Assembly (NCBI GenBank): GCA_031213475.1 | Contig: JARUPZ010000037.1 | Coordinates: 1,178,001 to 1,242,000, forward strand | From: Nereocystis luetkeana | Taxonomy: Eukaryota; Sar; Phaeophyceae; Laminariales; Laminariaceae | Direction of reading: 5' to 3' | DNA length: 64,000 nt | In this document: in pieces, positions 55,106 to 64,000 of the stretch | Layout of the letters: each line of letters starts with the position of its first letter | How positions within the stretch are numbered: position 1 is the first letter of the stretch | Program-made: the position numbers and the translations under genes | Notes under the pieces: generated by a model | The model's database searches: none | What the model saw: only the letters and a program-made list of their open reading frames with translations | What the model was told of the DNA's origin: nothing

Positions 55106-56240
55106 CCGATCTCCCCTGTCCCCGCCCGAGCTCATGCCCGTGTGCTCCAATTTCCCCCTCTCTTTGTCATCATCTGGCTCACCATGTTACAGCTTGGGCC
55201 CCCTCTTGGGGCCGCTATTGGCTCGGTCTCACCTCGATAGCCAGCTGTTGTCGTTCGTGGAGAGAATCCTGATGGGGATTTCCTCCGACCTCGCTCGTAA
55301 ATCCTCTCTGGCCTCGAGGTGGCCAGACGCCACAGAATCGGGTGTTGGTATTACGTTGGATTAACAGACAGACACGTGATAGGCAGTACTCATGCACTGT
55401 GTGAATGGGATATGGTTTGACTTGTTTCTTTCGTTCTTTGGTGGGATCGACTAAACCCCAGGTAGCGCCACAGAGCACCTGTATCGACCACTGCAGCCGA
55501 TACGGGGTTTCCATGACCCAGACAATGATCTGCCCCGCCGGGGACACTCCACTGTATTCCTACATCAATATGACAGCGAGCCATCCTACGGCCTTATCGC
55601 TGTCTTACACGATGCACCCCCCGTACGTCACTGGTCAGGTCAGTCGACGTACATCACAGAATACCCTGTCGCCCTCCTGGGCGTCTCCTGGAGCCCGTAG
55701 CGCTGTAACATATACCCCGTATGAATACCATATATACATACGGTGTGTTATATATATCCTGATACGCGTTTTTTCCATGTTTCGTTATAGACCCGAGGGC
55801 CCCTAGGGATTTTGCCATACGGCCTACAGTTTTACAGTATTATAGATACCAAATATACGTCCTGTAAAAAGCATAAATCCTGCGAGGCGCCCCCCTGTAT
55901 GCTTCTTCGTGCATCAATATATCGACCCTGTTCGGGGAATAAATAAATAAAAACTGCAGGTACAGGGTACATGTGTAGTAGCAGTATATGGATCCCTGCC
56001 TTTTTTCCAAAATACAACATGTACTCTCATTAACATTCATGTTATTAGTCGTGTATGGTAATGCCGGCCGTCAGTACAATCTTTTCATCTTTTTTAGCAT
56101 CGTGCGTAGGGTATATAAAGATTACTGATAGTATTGTAGATACGGAGATACGCCTTTTCTGTGTGATTTCCGACTTGAGGCGCCTTTGCTTCAGGCAACC
56201 AAGTGTTTGGGGCATGGTACGTAATCCAACTACGTATAGC
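55106..56240. other. No gene recognised
   Basis: Mixed sequence. The stretch at about 55.89-55.97 kb resembles about 44.77-44.86 kb. No supportable gene. Confidence 0.3.
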
Positions 56241-56311
56241 TTGAGCACAGGCCGAACCGAGAGTCGGCGACGCCGAACTCGCTCCTACGGGCGATCAAGC
56301 TATGGTACCTC

Positions 56312-57682
56312 ATGCCAGCCCTGCTCCACTCACCGGACGGCCGAATCAAAAGGCGACAGAGGTTCGCGTTGGTGGAGAGGGGGGATATTGTGGTCCTGCT
56401 CCCATGGCTGATAGCATTCACCAGGGGAGGGGACCGGAGGCGACGGGATGCCGCCCAAGAAGATTCGGAGGAGACGAAGCTCGAACGGGCATCGTCGGCG
56501 TGTCGCTACGCGGGAGGGGTCATAGTGGCAACTCGCAACCTGCTATTAATAGCAGAGCCACGATCAGCTGGAAACGAAACGACGTGGAGCACACTGGTGG
56601 CCAAGTTCCCCTCCGAAGATCGCGCCGCAATGTCCGCGGCGGGAGCAGCTGCGGTGTTGGCGACCGCCACCGAGGTGGGAGACAGGAACGCCCCTCCGTG
56701 GCGTCCTGACGATGAGTACGCCTCCGAGGTGCTCTTGGACGTCTTCAGCTCCCCCAGTGCCCTTTCAGGCCCCGGAAACGACGGTCAACGCTTTGCGCAC
56801 CTGCAATCCATCATCCACACGGACGTCGGGCGGGAAGAGTTAGGAAAGGTCATGACAGCATTCTGGCGGAGAATTGTCGACGAGCCGGACGCGTTCCCGC
56901 CGGAATTCTGGCAGCTGTTCTTACAGTCGAGCCTCACTGCCTTGGGGGAAAAGTGCCGGCCGGTCTGCGTGGGCATGACATGGAGACGGCTCGTCACCGC
57001 GGGGGCTATGCGACAGTGGCGGCCGCGGTTGGAGGAGGTTAACCGAGAGTTGAGGCAGTTTGGGGTCGCCGTACCCGGAGGAGTGGAGCATGTGGGACTG
57101 AGGGCTAGGACATTACACGAGACGAGCAACTGGGTCGTCCTAACGGACTGCTCCAACGCCTTCAACACGGTTAAACGGACGGCGGTGCTTGAAGAGGCGG
57201 CCAACTGCGTTCCAGCGCTCACGCCGTTTGTGGCCAAGTGTTACGGCACAAGACCCGCCGACGTGTATTTCCGGATGGACTCAGGGGAGACCAGGACGAT
57301 CGCTTGCTCCGGCGGTGTCCAGCAAGGGGACCCCATGGGGCCGGCAATGTTCTGTCTGGCGTTGCGATCGGGGCTGAAGCGTTTCCGACAGGAGTTCGAG
57401 GAAGAAGGAGTGGAAGCCTTCGCCTATATGGGCGATATATCTCTCGGCCTTATGGGGGTCACGGCCAACACGATTAGAGCTTTTGCCTTCCTCCGGCGAG
57501 AGCTAGACGACATCGGCATTGTGGTCAACCCCGCCAAGACCGTAGCACTACCACCTAAAGGACACGTCCCGACGGCGGAAGATATATCGCTCCTGGAGAG
57601 TGTTGATGTCCGCATCGCAGACGAAGGAGGGGTGACGGTGGTGGGTGTTCCGATCGGCTTGGATGAATACGTGCTGGGGTGA
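56312..57682 (+). pseudogene. LINE reverse transcriptase part
   Basis: 456 codons open, with coding continuing upstream without ATG (LWYLMPALLHSPDG). RT motif A is VVLTDCSNAFNTVK, motif B SGGVQQGDPMGPAMFCLAL, and motif C FAYMGDISLG. Motif C normally carries two Asp; here the first is Gly, so polymerase activity is doubtful. A TGA at 57680-57682 ends the frame where the family continues (AMEVVRDGGADRLARCLANM). A second stop, TAG at 57869-57871, lies just before AYENILELPGAVD and the insertion point. Both stops could come from C-to-T or G-to-A changes (CGA to TGA, TGG to TAG). Confidence 0.85.
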
Positions 57683-57910
57683 GCAATGGAGGTAGTGAGG
57701 GACGGAGGCGCGGACCGCCTTGCACGCTGCCTCGCTAACATGCCCGACAAGCAAGTGGCGGCCCTCATCACCGTCGAATCCCTCAGGCAGCGGACGGGCT
57801 ACCTCGAAAGGGCTCTGGACCCAGGGCTGTCTCTCGAAGTATGTCGAAGGGCCGACAACGTCGCTCAGTAGGCCTACGAAAATATCCTAGAGCTACCGGG
57901 AGCGGTGGAC

Positions 57911-58170
57911 TATGGTACGCCTCGGATGACCAAGCTCAGCTTGAGGCCAGCATGTAGCTGTACCACTCGAGTGAGTCAGCCTCCCTAGTCGACGCGAAGT
58001 AAGAGATGTATAAGTTTATTCTTAGTATAAAGAAAGACAAAACAAAAGAAAAGAGTGGCTGCTGTGGGCAAAGTTTCCCAGCAACAAGGACGCAACATCC
58101 GCTATACCCCAATATCCATACCTCTACAGGTAACCCGGGGATGCCCCCCGGATGTCCCCTGACGACCACA
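57911..58170 (-). repeat. Terminal repeat, 260 bp (3' on the element's strand)
   Basis: Runs TATGGTACG to GACGACCACA on the plus strand. Shares GTCGACGCGAAGTAAGAGAT and CAAAGTTTCCCAGCAACAAG with its partner at 61.5 kb. Confidence 0.8.
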
Positions 58171-61100
58171 GCCCCCTCCCAGAGCGAACCCATAGTCCCA
58201 AAGGGACTTGGGGAAACCGAGAAAAAAGAAGACAGGGACAGCCGGGGAGACGAAAAAAAACACAACTCGAAGAAGAAGAACAAAGCAACCACCAGTCAGC
58301 ATCGTCCGGTTCGACAAAACCCTTACCATATGACATTCAACCACAATACAGTGGTATCCAACACAACCACTGGATTTGATTTAAACTCAGATGAGAAACA
58401 CTGGAAATTTGAAGAAACTGTATTCAATTTCACGTGAAAACCTACACAGCAATATTTCTCGACGTCATCCCATATCTCCTCATTCCCCGTCGTACCAGTT
58501 ATTAATTTTCAGACAGACAGGTCAAAAACATATCAGTTATCACACAAACGTACACACATCCATACCCATACAAGAAACAGTACACAAAAAGGAGGTAATC
58601 TACCAGCTTCTTCCTGTTGCGGCCTAAAGCCATCAATCAGGAGCAGTTAGTAGAGAGCCCAGGTTCAGAGATAATTGGTTCGAATGCGGGCAAGCAAACA
58701 CGACCGGACACTCTGCAGCTGATTCACCCATATCCTTTATCCCAGCACAAGAACCGATTAGATCGTCGACAAACACTTCTTCGCTTACAGTATGCGCTTT
58801 GCCCTCGCGTTCTTTGCGCTCAAAAGCTCCTGCGTTATTAGTACATTTCTCTGGCCCAACACGAATTTGAACAACATGGTCCACGAGCTCGACCTCGGGC
58901 GATACCACAACAAATTCCGGTTCAGTACTCATCAGCAAAATAGTGGGTTTAGAGGACGCAGTTTCCTCTTCAGGAGCGCCCCTTATCGAGCCAGAGTCTT
59001 CAACAACAGGTATATCAATCACCGACATTTCACAGACACCAACATCCCTTTGTGAGAGCTCCTTAGAAGCAGACACCGGTTCAGCAGAAGGAACGACGAC
59101 GGGTTCGTTCACATCAATCTTGGAGTCCTCACAAACACCCACGTCCCCCGTTGGTGTATCAATCTCCGACATTCGACAGACACCCACATTCGTTTGTGAG
59201 AGCTCCTTAGAAGAAGACACCAGTTCAGCAGAAGGAACGACAACAGGTTCATTCGCACCATTCTCGGAGTCCTCACTAACACCCACGCCCTCCGTTTCGG
59301 TCTCCTCACAAACAGGTATCAGTGCAGCGGAAGGAAAAACATCAGATGGATTCGTAATGCAGCGCACGGCACCAATTGAACGGTGGGTAGAACCAGCCCC
59401 AAAAGATCGATGCTGATGGCTCCGAAGTCCAGACAAAGACGCTCCCCCATCACCAGTAGATATATCGGGAATGGCAGTTCTATTAGTCGTCGCTGTTGAA
59501 ACCCCTCGCCCCTTCTCTAATATTGTAGAATTAAGTGTCGTAGAAGGTGATACGTTGATATTTGAAGGAACAGCCGAACACAGCCCCGTATCTCTGCTGA
59601 CCGGATGCAACACAGCAGCACCGCTTGGAGTGTCACCAAACCTATGAGAATATTCTGATCAAGCAACACTGTCGCTGGTAGCACACAAAGGACTAGGATT
59701 TCATGGTTGGCGGAAACCCTGAGATTTGAAACGTCCCACAGGAGGACCCACCGATCCGGAACAATCATCGCGTACGGAAGCAGGGTAGACATAACGCCTA
59801 GAGTAAAAACGCTCGCCTCCAACTCCCTGCTCTCCTTGGCTTGCCTGACGCTCAATAGGTCGACTTGTATATCTAGCACGGTCCTGCTTGACTCCACCCC
59901 CACTTGATGGAAATAAATGACACCTATTACTCACAGAAGACCTTTGCTGATAGCCTCGACTACCAGAATAATAATAATCCCGGTTATTCGTAGACATAGA
60001 CGCATGTATCAGCAACCGGTGTGTTCTCGGCCACTCCTTTGCTTCTCTTTTCACCATAAAAAAAATCCGTTGGTTGAGAATATGGTTCGTCGTTAACAAG
60101 CAACTGTGAAGTGCATGCTTGCCTGAATGAAGACTTCAGGTGATATCGCATCCAAGAATGTCCTCGTGAAAAGTCGTGCAGGTGCTAATTTCCAGGCGCC
60201 TCGAAAATCTCCTCCAACCATTAAAAAATCACTTATTCCAACCTCGGCAACGAACTTGCACATATCGTCAAATAGCGTCTCAACAAATCGTGCCATATCA
60301 GCAGCGTTAGTCGCAGGATCAAACGATCGAGCAATTGAGCAAATCGATTCTTCCGCAAAGATAGCATCTAGCTTGCGCTTATGATATGCCTTAGCATGCA
60401 GGCAGTCCAGCAGGTCGTCATTGGAAATGCGAGAAGTATCACCTGTATAGCCTGCCGCCATGCATAGCCGTTTCGGCAGAAATACTGGAATCATATCTCG
60501 AATCTAACAATCTCTCAAGTCATCCAGCTTCGCAAGGGAATCGAGGAAGAAACGGATATCGTCCACCTGACCACCAATAAGTTTGGGTATTTTTCTGCTT
60601 CGGGAAGAAAGGCCACGTACCACGGCTATCCCAGTCGCGTTGTATTTGTAGTCGAAATCATTTGTTTCGCGGTTACATTTAAAACGGCATTATTCATGCA
60701 GAAAACACGACGACCCTCTGAATCTGTACGAGGAATTGATGAAGCTCCAGACTCGAACTCGTACATATGAGTACCTCGTGACGCACCACCAGCCCCTCGA
60801 CATTGGTCTGGACCAAACGACCGACCGACCGAACCTTGCCAGCGTTCCATATCCTAGTCCGCCAAGCTAGGAGTCCGAATGCGAAAGATTCGGAAAAAGA
60901 GCCTCACCGTTTCGTGCACCAACCCACGCCGAAGATATTGGTCCTCTCACCTAAAAGATCCTGTCGATAATTTTCCACCTACTGGTATCTTGTTCAAGAG
61001 ACATTTTGTTAACAAATATTGCTGCAATCGTACCTCGTACTCGCAGACAAAATTTGGTGATTGGTGTACTCGACTCGTATCCACAATATGCTCCAGCCAA

Positions 61101-61542
61101 GCTGTTGCTCCGATCGGCTGCTGCTCCACTCGAACAGTCGATCGCCCTGATTGTCCACCACTCGACCCGATGACAGACACCTCGCACCCGAATGAATGTA
61201 GCCCAGATCCCGAAGAAGGCGATATTGGCTCAACCGACCTTTATTGTAGATATACGTATGTTTTGTAATTTGTGGCAGCAAGCAAAATTGGCTCCACCTG
61301 AAGCGTAGAGATTCACCCGAATTCCACTCAAAACCTTGAACACCACCTGACCGAAGTAGAAGATTCCCAACCTGATGATAGACCCAAAACCCGAAGAAGA
61401 CCCGAAGAATATATCCAAGCACCAATACCCAAGACGTCAATATGCCCACACGATCGATACCTGACCGAACGATATCCACACACGACCCTCAAACTCGAAA
61501 TTTCCTGTGCGACAACCGGCCTACCCTCGATTACTGCAGTAT

Positions 61543-61763
61543 TATGGTACCGGATGACCAAGCTCAGCTCGAGCCCTAGTCGACGCGAAGTAAGAGATGC
61601 TTAAGTTTATTATTAGAAGAAAGAAAGACAAAACAAAAGAAAAGAGTGGCTGCTGTTGGCAAAGTTTCCCAGCAACAAGGACGCAACATCCACTATACCC
61701 CAATATCCATATAACTCTACAGGAAACCCGGGGATGCCCCCCGGATGTCCCTTGACGACCACA
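61543..61763 (-). repeat. Terminal repeat, 221 bp (5' on the element's strand)
   Basis: Runs TATGGTACC to GACGACCACA on the plus strand. Shorter than its partner by a 40-bp indel near the TATGG end. Confidence 0.8.
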
Positions 61764-63174
61764 GGACGCACAGCCCTTTTTCCAGGAGGGGTGCCCCGCT
61801 AGCTAACTGACCCTAAAACCCTACCAACAAGCCCAAGCACGCCTTTCTAGGGGAGCCGGAGGGTTAGGGCTGCCGTCGACGGAAGCGAGGCGAATATCTG
61901 CCTCAATCGGGAGTAGGGTGGGCATCCTGCCGGAGGTTTTAGCAGACCTCACGGGCCCGCTAGGAGACAGGGTTACGAGGGGTTTCCCGCATTCGAGCAT
62001 CATTGCTCAGCTCGGAGGCAGCCTACGAGAGATTAGGGACACGTGGGGCGTAACGAAAGAAGCGATGGAGGGCATCGTCCCGGAATCTTGGTTGGTATGG
62101 AGCATGCGTGCAGAGGGGGACCTGGTCCCAGGGCCCCTGAAGCCAAGATGCTGGCTGCACATGATGCCGTAACCATCAACTCCCGCAAGGCTCAACAGAG
62201 GTTGGGAAAGCTGGTGAATCAGGGTCGGCACGCTGCACACACAGCCTCGCTGGGGGAGCTACCGGCGATTGCACGTCCACCTGGACCAGGCGACCCGCTG
62301 GGGGGGAGCGAGACCAAGGCGTTCGCCAAAGCTCGCTACAGAAGTCTACAAGGAGCAGGAGCCACTGCTTGCCTTCGGGCGAGGCCAACAGACTCTCCCC
62401 GTGTCATACCAGCAGCGGAGTTCGTGGGCTGCGGAAGGCGCTTCATCGGCATTGAGGAGCACGTGGCAGTGAGGTGCTCCTGTTGCGACGCAGTCGACAT
62501 AGACACACGCCACGCACGCATCTGTCCCAGAGCAGGGGCACAGGTAAACCAGCATCAACCGTTGGTTCACGCGATCTCCCGCACGCTGAAGCGGCTGGGA
62601 ATCCCATATTAAGTAGAGAGCGGCGAACCGTTCACTGCAGACCGGAACCTGCAGATGGACATCGTTATCAGGAGAGGAGGTCTTCGGGACGCTCCTAACA
62701 GGGAATACACGGGAAAGCCCATCCTACTGGACGTCACCGATGCAGACCCGCAAGCACAGGTCCACCTGCGAGGAGGCAGCGCTGATCATGGTGGATCAGC
62801 TGCCTCTACCTCCGAGGCGCGCAAGGCGCAAACACTACGCGCGTCCGGGACATGTGTCCTTGGATGAGCGGAGCCACAAAATAGCGACCTTAGCAGTGAA
62901 AAGCTTTGGGCGCCTCGGGGTAGAGGGCAGCAACCTCATCGACCAGCTGGCAGCTAGCGTCGGAGGGGGGAGGGATCGTGGGTCGACAGCAAGGAAGGGG
63001 GTCAAGGAACGCTTGCTCCAAATCGTCTCGGTGACCACACTGGTCGCCATTTCGAAGAGGGTGTCAAGGTTCAAGCCCCAGCTTAGGCATCGCCAAGAAG
63101 TAAGACGGAACAGGGGGGGGAGGGACTACAGACCCACACCGATGGCGTGGGGATGGAGCTTGGATGCAGCTTAG
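61764..63174 (+). pseudogene. LINE C-terminal part: Cys motif and restriction-like endonuclease
   Basis: Continues the left half in sense after GGAC: AQPFFQEGCPAS, a stop, then RLSRGAGGLGLPS, VGILPEVLADLTGPLGDRVT and IRDTWGVTKEAMEGIVPESW. A frame change near 62.13 kb leads to RKAQQRLGKLVNQGRHAAHT, a Cys/His block (VRCSCCDAVDIDTRHARICP) and VNQHQPLVHAISRTLKR. A stop at 62610-62612 follows. The endonuclease block is LQMDIVIRRGGLRDA with KPILLDVTDADPQ, whose paired Asp fit a PD-(D/E)xK-type site. A further frame change near 62.82 kb leads to KHYARPGHVSLDERSHKIAT and FGRLGVEGSNLIDQLAASVG, to the end at 63174. Confidence 0.8.
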
Positions 63175-63269
63175 GATTTAATAATAGAACGTAATGAGAA
63201 GGAAGGAGCAAGTACAGAGAGTGGAGTAGACAAGCCGAAAGTTGGCACAGAAGGGAGGTAGACTTGGTA

Positions 63270-63271
<2 letters not shown>

Positions 63272-63308
<37 letters not shown>

Positions 63309-63632
63309 CATCCCATTCATTATCTTCGCACATCTTCTTCTCTCTCTCCTTCCAACTCGTAACTCAGATCCGGGGTCACATAGCAGGCTCTTCTCTCCCC
63401 TTCCCGCTACGGTACGTGCCTTCATTTTTTTATCGCGAGAAGATTTCAGCCTTTTCTTCCCTCGTCGACTCGCATCGAATTGTGCCTACCCACGCTGCAA
63501 GGCGCTCTCAACAATTGAATCCCTTTTTTTATTTTTGCAAATAAAGTCAAGGTCCGACCCTCCTGGGGCTCGAACCCAGGACTCAAACAAGTAGAATTCG
63601 AGGTTAACCACTTGAACCACCGGGGCGACCGG
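63272..63632 (-). mobile_element. tRNA-derived SINE, copy D, different head, long poly(A)
   Basis: On the minus strand it starts CGGTCGCCCCGGTGGTTCAA with a perfect T arm (CTGGGTTCGAGCCCCAG). A body with only partial likeness to copies A-C follows, and then an uninterrupted A tail of about 37 nt (T run 63272-63308). The long pure tail suggests recent insertion. It abuts the 3' end of the LINE. Confidence 0.75.
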
Positions 63633-64000
63633 CTTACATGGGTTTCTTTGGTTTCCAAGGTTTTCTTCTTTCAGGAAAGTGATGAGCGATCAATGTTAAA
63701 AATCATGCTGCACATTGTCGGAAGGCAAGGGGAATTATAATATATTTACAAGGTATATCATGTATATAACTTTATATATATGTGTATTGCTATGATTATG
63801 TTGCGGCTCACCACAGGCGACTAATTCTTTTCCCAGTGTTACTTCGAGTGATTCGCGAATAGCCACAGGCGAGTATCGTATACGAAATTCCGGTCGAGCG
63901 TGTCGTTGGGCGTCGTTCCGTGTCGTTGTGTGTCATACGTGCTGCTCTTCTCATCGTGGTCTTCTTGGAGTGGCGCGTAGTCTTCTCGGTGTAATTTTTG
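63633..64000. other. No gene recognised at right edge
   Basis: AT-rich stretch with a TATATATATG run, then mixed sequence (repeated GTGTCGTTG words near 63.90 kb). Nothing supportable. Confidence 0.35.

Larger units (their letters stand above)
57911..61763 (-). mobile_element. LTR-type fossil element inserted in the LINE
   Basis: Flanked by direct terminal repeats of about 260 and 221 bp and by the 4-bp duplication GGAC (57907-57910, 61764-61767). Read on the minus strand, it begins TGTGGTCGTC and holds reading frames at about 60626-60850, 60093-60494 (a helical, possibly capsid-like piece), 59701-60099 (Arg/Gly/Tyr-rich) and 58633-59613 (acidic, internally repeated). No reverse transcriptase or integrase was recognised, so it looks internally deleted or non-autonomous and broken in several places. 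The terminal repeats differ by roughly 5 percent plus one 40-bp indel, suggesting moderate age. Confidence 0.75.
56241..63270 (+). mobile_element. Non-LTR retrotransposon (LINE) with restriction-like endonuclease, split by an LTR-type fossil
   Basis: LINE sequence occupies 56241-57910 and 61764-63270. The left part carries the reverse transcriptase and the right part the C-terminal Cys-rich region and endonuclease. The 5' end appears truncated, since no N-terminal finger region was seen. The 3' end is not followed by its own poly(A); a SINE begins there. Several stops and at least two frame changes make it inactive. The intervening 3.85 kb is a separate element flanked by GGAC. Confidence 0.85.

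Noticed and set aside
1-64000. CRISPR array, bacterial operons, ribosome binding sites, rRNA genes
   Set aside because: Direct repeats present are tandem or dispersed transposon-type without spacer structure. Gene structure is intron-rich eukaryotic.

Overview
The window looks like nuclear DNA of a multicellular stramenopile, most likely a brown alga of the Ectocarpus type. This rests on three things: one very intron-rich gene with short GT-AG exons, an FNIP (FNQPI-type) repeat gene, and a non-LTR retrotransposon whose protein wording I associate with brown algal genomes. No species call is possible from the sequence alone, and nothing looks bacterial or organellar.

Layout. (1) Positions 1 to about 20 kb are mostly one large minus-strand gene. 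Some thirty short exons run right to left: charged coiled-coil exons, an EF-hand, an IQ motif, more helical exons, a Clu (clustered mitochondria) domain and a TPR-like tail. The gene leaves the window at the left edge. Introns carry a copy of repeat R1, a SINE, a TIR element and a small foldback. (2) 20-29.3 kb is a transposon nest. One R1 copy lies between two GGGTC-rich arrays beside a 24-bp tandem array. Three more R1 copies stand in a row, each broken by a different terminal-inverted-repeat (TIR) element. (3) 29.3-42.5 kb is gene-poor: gene-like fragments, a palindromic nest of TIR elements, a decayed transposon-type ORF, a degenerate tandem region with a foldback inside, and a pair of about 240-bp direct repeats. 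(4) 42.5-43.9 kb is a five-unit array of about 270 bp. (5) 43.9-49.3 kb has two SINE copies or tRNA-like sequences, a relic of a TnpB/Fanzor-like gene and an inverted copy of the 34-kb repeat. (6) 49.3-54.2 kb holds three gene-like loci: a two-exon FNIP-repeat gene with a decayed tail (minus), an ankyrin-repeat gene with one frame break in a G run (plus), and the C-terminal part of a TnpB/Fanzor-like RuvC nuclease (minus). (7) 56.2-63.2 kb is a dead LINE with reverse transcriptase and a restriction-like endonuclease. It is split by a 3.85-kb LTR-type fossil that left a 4-bp target duplication. A SINE with a long poly(A) tail sits at the LINE's 3' end.

The genes form no pathway. Only the Clu gene looks like an actively maintained host gene. 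The FNIP and ankyrin genes may be live members of variable families. The most interesting items are the calcium-sensing Clu architecture, the Fanzor-like nuclease and its relic, and several insertions datable from empty-site or nested evidence. Exon edges were placed by eye from reading frame and GT-AG signals and should be treated as proposals.
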